From Euryodendron excelsum (Eukaryota; Streptophyta; Magnoliopsida; Ericales; Pentaphylacaceae): a DNA stretch of 64,000 bases. The notes beneath the pieces are model-generated. The model was not told the origin of the DNA. It did not search any database and saw only the letters and a list, made by a program, of their open reading frames with translations. Both the position numbers and the translations under genes were made by a program. The stretch is from NCBI GenBank assembly GCA_033060915.1, contig CM065397.1, forward strand, positions 29,031,001 through 29,095,000. The letters run 5' to 3'. Of this stretch, positions 46,085 to 56,600 are shown in pieces (positions within the stretch are counted from its first letter, which is position 1; each line of letters opens with the position of its first letter).

Positions 46085-48329
46085 TTACTTAAAAAAGGAG
46101 GTGCTCCCCTTCGAGCTACTAGCTAAGCTCTGTCTTCTTTTCTTCTCATTCTTCCTTTTATTCTGTTGTTTCTTCTGATCAACTTCATCAACTACTGCTA
46201 CCTTGTCTCCTAGAGGATTTGCGTCAAGAGTTGCCATCAAATTTTGACTGACCATCCCTACAAGTTTCCATGTCTTCAATATCTTCTATCTTGTCCAATT
46301 GTTGAAATCTATTGAGAGTTATAACCTCAACAACAGGTTTCTTCATCAGATTGGCTGGTTTCATGGCTACTAATTAATCACCTCTGCAAACACCACTTGG
46401 AATGGCATCTGTTGCCCTAGGAGTAGTAGAAAACATTTCCTCTGATTGCTCAGCACCACTTGGATCAGCTAAACTTGGAGCACTTGTAGTATCTTCATTA
46501 ATAGTTATCTCCGTCCCTTTGCCCTTAACTTCTATTCAGCCCTCTTCATTTGCAATCTCTACTACTGAATTCTTTTTAACTTGCCATTCTTGTTTAATCA
46601 CCTTGTTGCACTTGCTCACTACATGCCCAAATTCTTTGCAAACTTCACAAATCTTCGGAACCTAATTGTACTCAACAGCTATTTCAACAACACCCCTACC
46701 TTCCACCTCCAGATCAAAGGAATCTAGAAGTTTAGATTCAGCATTAACTTCCACACAAATTCTAGCAAAGTTTATTCTCTTTAATTCTTTAGTCAAGTTA
46801 TCAGGATATAGGAGTTTCCCCACTGCACTAGCCACATAAGTTAGACCTTTTGTAGTCATAATTCCAAAGAAACATTATAGAAATTAACCCAAATGGGGAC
46901 TGACTTACAGCTATCCTTACTAAGGTTCATATGGAGTTGCCATTTCCTTAGGCATATAGGATGCCCAACAAAGTGCCATGGTGCATTCTTAATGACCCAT
47001 TCATAACCCATAGCTAATGAAAACGTAAAATAATAGAACCCCTAATAAGTGGTCAATAATTTATCAAACTCATGTTTATTCCATAATTTCTTAGCAATGT
47101 TGTTGACTAAATTAAAAGATAGTTTATTTTGCATAAAGAACCCAACTAGGGTATTTTCCCACAACTCAGCACCTTAGGCAGCCACATCTGAAGGAGGTTT
47201 AACTTTAACTCTATCATTTCCCATTTCAGGTTTAAAATATTCAAGATTCATAAAAGAGCCTTTCTTTGACTTTAAAATGGAAACTCACTTACTTGGACCA
47301 TTGGGACCACTTTGCTTCTCACCAGGTTCGTTGCCCTTCCCCCCCCCCCCCCCCCCCCCCACCACCACCATGCTGCCTCTATGCTTGGTTGATTGCAAAT
47401 TCTGCTGTGGCAGACTTATCTCCAGCTTTTCCTTCACCCAAGTAAGTATGTTGCATTCCATTTTCCACACCTAAAGTAGTGGAGACAAGACCTCTCTCCA
47501 TCCCCTTTGCATGTGCACTCTCTTCACCCATGCAAGTATACTACACCCTATTTCCCAAACCCAAAGTAGTGGAGACAAGACCCATCCCGATCACCTTTGT
47601 ATTTGCACTCTCTCCACCAAGTGCGTGAACAGTACCCTTCTTCTTCACAAGCTGAGGTTTGGACACCAAATTTGCAGCTGCTACAAGAGGAGCAATCACC
47701 AGATTAGTTTCCTCCTTTGCTCTAACCTTCTCTGTTTGAATCGTACCCATCTTCTCCACAAGCTGAGGTTTGGACACCGAATTTGCAGCTGCTTCATGAG
47801 GAGAACTCACCACATAAGTTTCCTCTTCCTTCTCAACCTTATCTGCCCAGCTTTTGGATGAAGAGTTATTACCTAGAGATTTTTCACCATTTGAGCACAA
47901 GAGTGGACCCCCAAAGCTAGCAACGAGAGTTTTGAAACAAGCCTTGACATGATCTAAGGCCATACTTGACCCAAGCTTTTTACCTAGGGTATTGCATAAC
48001 TCAGATATCATAGCCTTTAGTCTTTCATTCTCAGATTTGTACTCATTTCTTTCCATCTTCAAAAGCTCCAAATCATAGTTCAACTTAGAGATTCTACGAG
48101 CAGTAGCACCTTGAACAATGGCTTGACCTCGCCCAACCTCCATTACAGAATTATCAACGTGAATCCCTTGTGACCCAGCTCTAAGTTTTAGGAATCTCTC
48201 AAGAGAGCCATTAAGAGGGTCATAAATGCCTACACCATTGCCTAACAGAGGTGAACCATCCTCACCAACCGCAGCAATATCCCCCATCTCTCTAAGATGG
48301 TCTCCATCCTCAGCCTCCATCTTCTCCAA
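46085..48329 (-). pseudogene. LINE I ORF1, broken
   Basis: The N-terminal 262 residues are open (47541-48329): MEKMEAEDGDHLREMGD, a charged helical segment likely to form a coiled coil (KLNYDLELLKMERNEYKSEN, about residues 82-115), then repeated SKPQLVEKMGT/SKPQLVKKKGT modules. A run of 22 C at 47339-47360 followed by CCACCACCA disrupts the middle. The DUF4283-like domain and knuckle lie in broken frames at 46580-47130. A basic tail (KKQQNKRKNEKKRRQSL) ends at 46085. Confidence 0.83.
47339..47360. repeat. Long C homopolymer in LINE I ORF1
   Basis: 22 C followed by CCACCACCA-type sequence; copy C has the plain sequence GGGAGGGGCACGG (plus strand) at the corresponding place. Confidence 0.8.
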
Positions 48330-48539
48330 AGAAATCAGAATAAATTCTAGAAAGAGAAAACGAAATGAATCCTAGAGGGAGAAGCTCTCAACTAACCCCC
48401 AGCTGCACCACACTCATTAATTCCACCTTCAACTTCCATTAATGCCACATGAAACTAGAGGAAGATGAAACAATAACTGTTGAAACTCTAGAGAAAAGGG
48501 AAAGCTTCTCTCTCTACAAGAGTGTCACAGCACTCCCTT

Positions 48540-48553
48540 GGTAGCATTGATTT
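48540..48553. repeat. Target-site duplication of LINE I, right copy
   Basis: GGTAGCATTGATTT; see 42178-42191. Confidence 0.85.
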
Positions 48554-50042
48554 CCTTTAGCAAACAACCAGAGTCAAGAAATGATTTAATAGCAACAACC
48601 ACCTCCTTCCCAACTACAGGCCAAGCTTTTTTTTAAAGAAAAAGCCATTGAAACCATCAGAACTAGGGCTTTGTTTGAATTTAAGTTAAAAAGCACTTGC
48701 TTAATCTCATCTTCTGACATTTTTATCCATGTTTGTAACTGCTTCTTCATAAACCACTTTACTAATATATTGCAGAAGCTCATGTTTCCTTGGATACTTC
48801 ACAACATTGTCCTTGCCCAACAAGTTCTAGAAGTACTTCACAAGTTCCTCCTTGACCTCTTTAAAATCTTCCACTATAGTACCATCCTCCTTCTTAATTG
48901 AGAAAATTTTATTCCTATTTGCTCTATTCCTTATTGACTTGAAGAAAAATTTTGTATTTTGATCCCCTTCATTTAATCATAGAATTCTACTCTTTTGCTT
49001 GGCAAAACACTCCTCTTTTTTATTCAAAGCATTAAGTTTGGAAAGGCTTTCTTTCTTTTTGGCCACAAGCTCAGGATCACCACCATTTGCCTCTAACTGT
49101 CTTTGAAGATGAAGCAACTCCTCTTTAGCTTCGTTAACTCTTAGCGAAATATCATAACATTTCTTATTATTTAGCTCCTTCAAACTGGCTTTCACCATCT
49201 TCAGCTTCTTGCACACTTGATACATTGGGTACCCATCAACAACAGTGTTCCAAGCTTGCTGCACTATAGGCAAAAATTCTTCATACTCAGCCCAAAAATT
49301 AGAGAACTTAAATGGTTTAGTACCTTCTTTCATTTGAAGCCCCAAGCGAACCAAAATAGGGCTATGATCTGAAATCTCAAAAGGAAAGAATTCAGCTGAA
49401 GCAAATCTAAACTTAGTATTCCAGCAGTTGTTAATAAGAGCTCTATCAATTTTTCTTAGAATATAGTTCTTTGCACACCCATTATTCCAAGTAAAATGGA
49501 AGCCCCTGTATCGTAGATCATCTAGCTCAGCCTCCACAAGACACTCATTAAATTCATCCATAAAACCAAGCGAATCAGTGCTTCCCCCCTTCTTTCAAAA
49601 GGAGATCTTGTAGCATTAAAATCGCCCATGACAAGCAAAGGTTCATTACAGACCAGATCTGCATATTGCTTAAGATCCCTCCAAAGTTGCCTTCTAAGAT
49701 TACAATGAGTAAACTATGAGCAAAAGAAATGTAGCAATGGATTTTCTGCTCAATAAGAAATATCTTGCAATGAATAATTTGGTTAGTCATGCTTAGAACA
49801 TCTAATTTCACAAAATTCGAATTCCACCCAACCCAAATTCTACAATCCCCATTAGTGTTATAATTATGGATGAAATCCCAATTCTTTATCAACCCATGAC
49901 AGATCAAATCCCTATTCTCTAACTTGACTTTGATTTCTACAAAACCAAAATACCAAATGTTGTGGCCCCTAACAAAATCTTTTATCTCTCTCTGCTTAGA
50001 AAGGTCATTAAGACCTCTCACATTTCAGCAAGCAAATGACAT
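48540..50042 (-). pseudogene. LINE H ORF2, N-terminal part
   Basis: Endonuclease and RT N-terminus of LINE H. The expected ATG is at 50042, but the sixth codon (Trp in other copies) is a stop. Open stretches: 49575-50021 (MRGLNDLSKQREIKDFVRGH), 48977-49561 (ELDDLRYRGFHFTWNNGC, then ISDHSPILVRLGL) and 48586-48783 (the start of RT). It breaks at 48540, the right duplication of LINE I, and continues at 42191. Confidence 0.82.
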
Positions 50043-50045
50043 TAA

Positions 50046-52220
50046 TTACTTAGAAAAGAGGTGCTCCCCTTAGAGCTACTAGCTGAGCTTTGTCTTCTTT
50101 TCTTCTCATTCTTCCTCTTATTCTTTTGTTTCTTTTGACCAACTTCATCAATTGCCACCACCTTGTCTCTTAAAGGATTTGCATCAGGAGTTGCCGTCAA
50201 ATTTGACTGACCATCCCACTAGTTTCCATGTCTTCAATATCTTGCACCTTGTGCAATTGTTGAAATCTATTGAGAGTTATAACCTTAACAACAGGTTTCA
50301 TCATCAGATTGGCTGATTTCATGGCTACTAATTGATCACCTTTGCAAGCACCACTTGGAATGACATCTTTTGCCCTCGAAGTAGTAGAAAGCATCTCCTC
50401 TAATTGCCCAGCACTCCTTGGACCAGTTAAACTTGGAGTACTTGTAGTATACTCATCAATAGTAATCTCTTTCCCTTTGCGCTTAACTTCTGTCCAACCC
50501 TCTTCATTTGCAATCTCTACTACTGAATTCTTTTTAACTTGCCATTCTTCTTTAATCATCTTTTTGCATTTGCTCACTACAAGCTCAAATTCTTTGCAAA
50601 CTTCACAAATCTTTGGAACCCAGTTGTACTTAACAGCTATTTCAACAACACCTTTGCCTTCCACCTCCAGATCAAAGGAATCTGGAAGTTTAGATTCAAC
50701 ATTAACTTCCGCACAAATTCTAGCAAAGTTTATTCTCTTTAACTTTTTAGTTAAGTTATTAGGATATAGGGGTTTCCCTACTACACTAGCCACATAACTT
50801 AGCCCTTTTGTAGTCCACAATTCCAAAGGAACATTATAGAAATTCACCCAAATGGGGACTGATTTACAGCTATCCTTACTAAGGTTCATGTTGAGTTGTC
50901 ATTTCTTTAGGCATATAGGACACCCAGCAAACTGCCATGGTCCATTCTCAATGACCCATTCACAACCCATAGTTGATGAAAACTTAAAATAATAGAACCT
51001 ATTATCAGTGGTCAACAATTTGTCAAACCCATGTTTATCCAATAATTTCTTGACAATGTTGTTAACTAAATTAAAGGGTAGTTTATTTTGCATAAAGTAC
51101 CCAACTAGAGTATTTTCCACAACTTAACACCCTGGCAGCCACATCCGAAGGGTGTTTAACTTTAACTCTATCATTTAGATTCATAAAAGAGCCTTTCCTT
51201 GACTTTAAAATAGAAACCCACTTACCTGGACCATTGGGACCACTTTGCTTTTCATCAGGTTCGTCGACCATGACTTCACCCCCCCCCCCCCCCCCCCATG
51301 CTACCTCCATGTTTGGTTGACTACAAATTCTGCCACACCAGAATTATATCCAGCTTTTCCTTCACCCAAGTAGTGGAGACAAGACCTATCTCTATCCCTT
51401 TTGCATTTATACTCTCTTCACCCAAGCAAGCGTGCTACACCCTATTTTTCAAATCCAAAGTAGTCAAGACAAGACCCATCCCCATCCCCTTTGTATTTGC
51501 ACTCTCCCTACTAGGTGCATGAACAGTACCCTTCTTCTTGACAAGCTGAGGTTTGGACACCAAATTTCTAACTACTACATGGGGAGCAATTACCACATTA
51601 GTTTCCTCCTCTGTTTCACCCTTATATGCCCGAACCATACCCATCTTCTCCACAAGCTGAGGTTTGGATATCGAATTTGCAGCTGCATCAGGGTGAGAAC
51701 TCACCACATAAGTTTCCTCTTCCTCCTCAACTTTGTCTGCGCAGCTTTTGGAGGAAGAGTTACTACCTAGAGATTTTCCACCATTTGTGCGCGAGAGAGG
51801 ACCTCCAAAGCTAGCACCGGGAGTGTTGAAACCAGCCTTGACATCGTGCATCTCTAAAGCCATACTTGACCCAAGCTTGTTACCTGGAGTATTGCATAAC
51901 TTAGATACCATATCCTTGAGTCTTTCAATCTCAGATTTGTACTCATCTCATTTCATCTTCAAAAACTCCAAATCAGAGTTCAACTTAAAGATTCTATGAG
52001 TAGCAGCACCAGGAACAATGGCTTGATCTCGCCCAACTTTCGTTATAGAATTATCAACGTGAATCCCTTGTGAACCAGCTCTTAGCTTTAGGAATCTCTC
52101 AAGAGAGTCACTAAGAGGGTCATAAATGTCTGCACCATTTCCTAACAGAGGTGAACCAACCTCACCAACAACAACAATATCCCCCATCTCTCTAAGATGG
52201 TCTCCATCCTCACCCTCCAT
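50046..52220 (-). pseudogene. LINE H ORF1, broken
   Basis: The N-terminus is at 52220 (MEGEDGDHLREMGDIVVVGE), with a repeat-rich middle at 51435-51911 (SKPQLVEKMGMV, SKPQLVKKKGTV). The C-terminal 230 residues are open at 50197-50889 (DUF4283-like end and knuckle). The knuckle reads CEVCKEFELVVSKC: the histidine and preceding glycine are replaced by leucine and glutamate, so zinc binding should be lost. A run of 19 C at 51279-51297 interrupts the middle at the same place as in LINE I. Confidence 0.82.
51279..51297. repeat. Long C homopolymer in LINE H ORF1
   Basis: 19 C at the same position of ORF1 as the run in LINE I. Confidence 0.8.
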
Positions 52221-52360
52221 TTTCTCCAAAGAAGTTAGAATAAATGCTAGAGAGAGAAAACAAAAATGAATCCTAGAGGGAGAAGCTCTCAACTACCCCC
52301 CAGCTACACCACACTCATTAATGCCACCTTCAACCTCCATTAATGCTAAAAACATGAAAG

Positions 52361-52371
52361 AAACTAGAGGA
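52361..52371. repeat. Target-site duplication of LINE J, left copy
   Basis: AAACTAGAGGA, repeated exactly at 54564-54574. Both are LINE H 5' UTR sequence. Confidence 0.88.
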
Positions 52372-54338
52372 ACTGTTGTTGATGGGTACCTAATGTATCG
52401 AGTTTGCAAGAAGCTGAAGATGGTGAAATCTAGTTTGAAGGAGCTAAATAAGATGAAATATTATGATATTTCGCTGCAAGTTAATGAAGCTAGAGAGGAG
52501 TTGCTTAATCTTCAAAGACAGTTAGAGGCAAATGGTGGGTATCCTGGGCTTATGGCCAAGGAGAAAGAGAGCCTTTCCAAACTTAATGCTTTAAATAACC
52601 AAGAGGAGGGCTTTGCCAAGCAAAATAGCAGAATTATGTGGTTGAATGAAGGGGATCAGAACACCAATTTTTCTTTCAATTCATTTTTTTTTGTTTTGTT
52701 GACTAGGGGAACCCGTCCGATTTATCGTTAGGGTCAACCCTCGGTGTAGTCAATCCATAAACCACCCCGGGCCCACGCAATACCCCCTAACCACATGGCC
52801 CGTTTATGACGCAAGACTTACGCCTTGGGCGGGTAGCCCCAAGAATCGATCCCATGACCTTCAAGTGGGAAGTAGTTCCACTTAGCCATTTAGGACAACC
52901 CTTGGGGTTTCTTCAAGTCTGTGAGGAATAGAGATAATAGGAATAAAATCTCCTCCATAAAGAAGGAAGACGGTACTATAGTGGAAGATCTTAAAGAGAT
53001 CAAAGAGAAATTTGTAAAGTACTTCCAAAACTTGTTGGGTAAGGAAAATGATGTGAAGTATCCAGGAAAACAAGAACTTCAGCAATATATTAGTAAAGTG
53101 ATTTCTGAAGAAGAAGTTGCAAATATGGACAGGAATGTCACAAAAGATGAGATTAAGCAAGTGCAAAATTGATCAATGCTTCAGAGTTTTTCTTTGGAAA
53201 GGGCCTGATTTAAAGAATACTGGAGCTAAGGTTAATTGGGAAGAGGTTACTAAGCCAAATGATGAAGGTGGTCTAGGTATAAAGAAGTTGGTGGATTGGA
53301 ACCAAGCTAATATAACTAGATATATCTGGTTGTTGTGCCAATCTTCTACAACCTCTTGTTGGGTGAAAGTGGGTTAGAGCTAACCTTCTAGTTAGAAGTC
53401 AATTCTGGGTGGCTAAGATTCTTTGGAATTGCACTTGGACTTGGAGGAAAATTCTGCACCTAAGAGATATCGTTAAGCCTTTGATCAAGTACAAAATTGG
53501 GGAAGGCTCATAGGTTTCCCTTTGGTATGATAACTGGCTGCCAATGCATCCTATACATCAAAGAATGGGGGATAGGGTGATCTATGATTCTGGGCTAGGA
53601 AAAGAAGCAAAAGTCAGCACTATTATTAGAGACAACCAGTGGCATTGGCCTGTGGAAAATTCCATAGAGTTGATGGAGCTCAAGAGGTGTGTGTCATGTA
53701 TTCCGCATCCTAATAGTTCTTGTGGTGATCAAACTATGTGGATTCCAAAAAAAAATCACAAATTTTCAGTTAAATCAGCTTGGCAAGGTATTAGAAATCA
53801 TAGTCCTCAAGTGGAGTGGGCTGAAGTTGCTTGGTTTAAGAAGGCTATTCCTAGATATAGCTTCATCCTTTGGCTTGCTATTCGAGAAAGATTAGCCACC
53901 CAAGACAAACTTGCTGCCTATGGTATGTTAAATGACATGTGTTGTGTGTTTTGTAGAAGTAAAATTGAAAACCACAACCAGCTCTTCTTCTAGTGTTCGA
54001 TCACCAACAGATTGTGGGTGCAGCTGCTAGCAAAATTTAAGGCCCAATGCTTGAGTAATGAGTGGCAAGGGATTGTATCTTGGGCTTGTACCTTGAAGCG
54101 GAAGGCTTTGAAGAATATTCTATGTAAGTTAATGCTATCCACCACTGTTTATTTCCTTTGGAGAGAAAGGAATGATGGATTAATAGCTAACAAGTGTAGG
54201 GACATGAAGGCACTGCTTGATGATATAGTCTTTCAAGTTCGTAATAGGATGGCTAGTTTGACAGGCTTTCGTGGAACGACACTAAATAGGGATCTCCAGC
54301 AGATATGACGGATTCCTGATGATATTTTCAAGAATTAA
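52372..54338 (+). pseudogene. LINE J ORF2 remnant lacking the RT palm
   Basis: Pieces in order: the linker after the endonuclease (52372-52680), the RT N-terminus after the SINE (52921-53172), then, after the internal deletion, FLWKGPDLKNTGAKVNWEEV (53117-53377), RVIYDSGLGKEAKVSTIIRD (53544-53993), zf-RVT and the C-terminal tail (54012-54308). The stop is at 54336-54338, as in other copies. A stop at 53991 and another at 54306 break the end. The catalytic FADD block is absent, so it could not have copied RNA. Confidence 0.84.
52680..52907 (-). mobile_element. tRNA-derived SINE (Au-like)
   Basis: About 228 bases on the minus strand, inserted in LINE J. The 5' end carries RNA polymerase III promoter boxes: A box TGGCTAAGTGG (52878-52888) and B box GGGATCGATTC (52843-52853, minus sense). 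The 3' end is A-rich (CAAAACAAAAAAAA, minus sense). The short repeat TTCTTTCAA/TTCTTCAA on either side is a probable target duplication with one base difference. The head resembles the Au SINE family of flowering plants, by recollection. It uses LINE enzymes to move. Confidence 0.8.
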
Positions 54339-54563
54339 GGGCAACTAGTTTTGGTATTTGTTTAGTTCTTATAGTTGTTAAGCTAAGTTAGCTTGTGTTG
54401 TGTACTTTTCTTAACTAGTGCTAGCTGTTTTCTTTTTTTTGTTTAGATAGTTATCTTTCTTGATTATCATTATCCTTTGGCCCAGGATATGCCCCTTGTA
54501 TCTGTACTTGATCTTTCGATCTTTTTTTTTTTGTCTATATATTCTTTCTTACTTAGCCAAAAA

Positions 54564-54574
54564 AAACTAGAGGA
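54564..54574. repeat. Target-site duplication of LINE J, right copy
   Basis: AAACTAGAGGA; see 52361-52371. LINE H 5' UTR resumes here. Confidence 0.88.
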
Positions 54575-54621
54575 AAGATGGAACAACAACTGCTGAAACT
54601 CTAGAGAGAAGGGAGAGCTTC

Positions 54622-54787
54622 AAGGAACAATTCAAATCCCATGGGCATAAAATTGCCCAACCAACTCAGGATAGACATCATCTTTCAACAATATAAACTT
54701 CCAAGACATCATCTTTCTTAAGTTTGGGCTCAAAGGTAAACTTCTCTCTAGCAAAGAAACCATAATCAATCCATCTACCATTCAAAA
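54622..54787 (-). other. Filler sequence at the 5' junction of LINE H
   Basis: 166 bases lie between the LINE H 5' UTR and its right target duplication. They are not seen in any other LINE copy. On the minus strand they encode RWIDYGFFAREKFTFEPKLK and, after a short internal repeat and frame change, DDVYPELVGQFYAHG. The second piece resembles a YPELVREFYAN-type motif I associate with a plant transposon-related domain. The origin is unproven: template switching onto another RNA, or 5' transduction, are the options. Confidence 0.6.
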
Positions 54788-54799
54788 TTGAAGGTATCT
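54788..54799. repeat. Target-site duplication of LINE H, right copy
   Basis: TTGAAGGTATCT; see 39780-39791. Element G integrase resumes here. Confidence 0.88.
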
Positions 54800-55187
54800 C
54801 CTAAGAGGATAAATCGTTTTGGAAAGAAGGGAAATCTCAGTCCAATGTACATTAGGTCATTTGAAGTTCTTGAACAGGTTGGACCCGTTGCCTACTGTAT
54901 TGCTCTTCCACCAGAACTTTCAAAAGTTCACAATGTTTATCATGTTTCTATGCTACGGAGTTATGTTCACGACCAAACGCACGTGATTGATCACTATCCT
55001 TTGGTCGTGAATGAAGATTTGAGCTACATTGAGAGATCGATTGAGATTCTTGATCACCCTGACCACTTCTTAGGAACAAGGTTATTCCACTAGTGTAAGA
55101 TTTATGGCAGAGCCACACATGGGAAGAGTTTACTTGGGAGCATGAAGATGATATTAGGGAGCATTATGCCTTTTCGTTTGAGTGATG
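54788..55187 (+). pseudogene. Element G integrase C-terminus and chromodomain remnant
   Basis: Continues the integrase cut at 39791. 54788-55093 encodes KVSPKRINRFGKKGNLSPMY, the GPY/F-like module (RSFEVLEQVGPVAYCIALPP) and KVHNVYHVSMLRSYVHD, typical of Tekay/Del. After a frame change near 55080, 55085-55187 encodes a chromodomain remnant (DLWQSHTWEEFTWEHEDDIR) with a stop in front of it. Chromodomains steer such elements to modified histones. The stop at 55185-55187 fits the expected end of pol. Confidence 0.83.
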
Positions 55188-55220
55188 GCTTGTGCTAAGT
55201 TTGGGGACCAAATTTATTTA

Positions 55221-55232
55221 AGGGGGAAAGGA
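55221..55232 (+). promoter_or_regulatory. Element G polypurine tract
   Basis: AGGGGGAAAGGA lies just upstream of the 3' LTR start. It would prime plus-strand synthesis. Confidence 0.75.
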
Positions 55233-56600
55233 TTTAATATCTCGAACCCCTCTATTATCTAATTTAATGTGAATTTTAAAATTTCTATATCATTCTAATG
55301 TACTTTTGAGTCAAGATAACCAATTAGAATTTATGTTGTACCTTAAGCTCCTAGTGTGAGACACATGGAATTATTTTCCCTGTGTATCATCTTATTCACA
55401 CCCACAACCTACCTGTATGACACACACACACCCACACCCACACAAACCAGCCATGAAGAAGAGGAAAGAGAAGAAGAAGAGAGAAGGAAAGAAGAAGAGC
55501 AAGTGAAGAGAGGAAGAAGAGGAGGAAGAAGGTTAGAGGAGCTCCATCCAAGCTAGAAAAAGCCATTGTTGAAACTTGAGAAAACTTGGAAGAAAGGTAT
55601 GAATCCTCACCTCATGTACATGTAAATACACTTGTAATGTTGTGTTTAGAGATTCTTTTGAGTCCCATTTGGTTAGGTTTTGAAGGCTTGTATGCATATG
55701 TTGATGGATTGGAGGTTGGGGTTGAAAATCTTCGAATTTGTACATGTTGGGTTTGAGATTTCAAACCTTAGATCCCTTTGATTGGCTTGTTTATCTTGCC
55801 CCATTTTGAGTTATTGTTATCTTCTTAGGTCAATCTTTGAACCTTAGAAGCATTGAAAAATTTTGAGAGTTTGGGAAAAATTTGGAAAAGTTTGGAGTTG
55901 AAATGTCTGTTGTTGCGAGTGCCCAAATTTGCTTGGTGTTTGAACGGCCTGAGCATTACATTTTCATTTTTGGCTATTTTTGTCTTGGCTTACAAACTTC
56001 AAGTTAGGCGTTCAAACTCCAAGAGATATTTCTGGCCTGGGGTTCAAGCTCCAATTTTGGCATTTGAACAGTCTGGCCAACTTCTACATTGTTTAGTAAA
56101 ACGGGCATAACTTTCTCTAGAAAACTTGGATTGATGCACTGTTTGAAGCGTTAGAAAGTAGACTCATACAACTTTGTACCCACATAAATTTTGTACTATA
56201 ATTCCTTATAGATTGGGAGATATGGAATTTTAAAGTTGATCAAAAATTTCTACCAACATTATTGTTTTCCAGAATTTTAGTCCATTTTTTATGGGACATA
56301 ACTTCTTTATCCGAAATGTATTTTCGATTCATAACTTATCAAATTAAAGGTCTTTAAGCCTATTTTCAAATAAAATTGACCTAGAATGTAGTCTCATTGC
56401 CCTTATGTGAATGGGATGTAATGAAAGAGTTGGTGTTCCCTATTCATGTCTCAAACCTCAACTTTTATGTCCTTGTATTATTTTGGAATCTTGTGTTTGA
56501 TACTTCTATGTACTATATGTGTAGGAGAACCCTTGATTAGCACCAATCCTCAAAGATAGAGGTAAGTAATGATTCATATAATGGCTGGTTTAAGTTCAAA
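55233..56600 (+). repeat. Element G 3' LTR, truncated
   Basis: Starts TTTAATATCTCGAACC and aligns with the 5' LTR from 33308 through the CA-rich, GA-rich and TTCGAA-cluster regions to about 56600 (GATAGAGGTAAGTAATGAT). The remaining about 1 kb of the LTR is missing. The many base differences from the 5' LTR show an old insertion. Confidence 0.8.

Larger units (their letters stand above)
42192..48539 (-). mobile_element. LINE copy I, full length
   Basis: A minus-strand full-length family A LINE of 6.35 kb nested in LINE H. It has poly(T), 3' UTR, ORF2 (42421-46081), ORF1 (46085-48329) and a 5' UTR to about 48520. 13 of 14 bases of target duplication match. It is the best preserved full-length copy in the window, with long open stretches in the RT and in the ORF1 N-terminus. 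Confidence 0.9.
52372..54563 (+). mobile_element. LINE copy J, 5' truncated and internally deleted
   Basis: A plus-strand family A LINE inside the 5' UTR of LINE H, with a perfect 11 bp duplication. It begins in ORF2 after the endonuclease (VVDGYLMYRVCKKLKMVK), has a SINE at 52680-52907, and ends with the family 3' UTR and a short A run at 54559-54566. At about 53165 the sequence jumps from the RT N-terminus (VTKDEIKQVQ) to IDQCFRVFLWKGPDL, so about 0.9-1 kb of the RT core is missing. Confidence 0.88.
39792..54787 (-). mobile_element. LINE copy H with nested LINEs I and J and a SINE
   Basis: A full-length family A LINE on the minus strand in the integrase of element G, with a perfect 12 bp duplication. 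Its own pieces are 39792-42191 (poly(T), 3' UTR, ORF2 C-terminal two thirds), 48540-52371 (rest of ORF2, ORF1, most of the 5' UTR) and 54564-54621 (5' UTR end). LINE I (42192-48539) and LINE J (52372-54563) are nested inside, each with its own duplication. Without inserts H is about 6.3 kb. A further 166 bases at 54622-54787 lie between the LINE 5' end and the target duplication. Confidence 0.88.
33308..56600 (+). mobile_element. Gypsy element G (Tekay/Del-like chromovirus), split and decayed
   Basis: Plus-strand element. The 5' LTR is at 33308-35639, followed by primer site, gag, protease, partial RT and integrase to 39791, then a 15 kb LINE nest, then the integrase C-terminus and chromodomain remnant at 54788-55187, polypurine tract and a damaged 3' LTR from 55233. 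A solo LTR interrupts gag. The long LTR, the gag sequence (DEQKV, then ATFTFEGAA) and the C-terminal LPPELSKVHNVYHVSMLRSY point to the Tekay/Del clade. Its own sequence without inserts is at least about 7.6 kb, with an RT/RNase H deletion. Confidence 0.87.

Noticed and set aside
47541..48329. The 262-codon open frame as a host coiled-coil gene
   Set aside because: It is the N-terminal half of LINE I ORF1; the same sequence recurs in copies A, C and H in the same place before ORF2.
52840..52900. A possible tRNA gene (A and B box) on the minus strand
   Set aside because: The boxes belong to a SINE head. The cloverleaf is not kept, and the sequence continues into a non-tRNA body with an A-rich tail.
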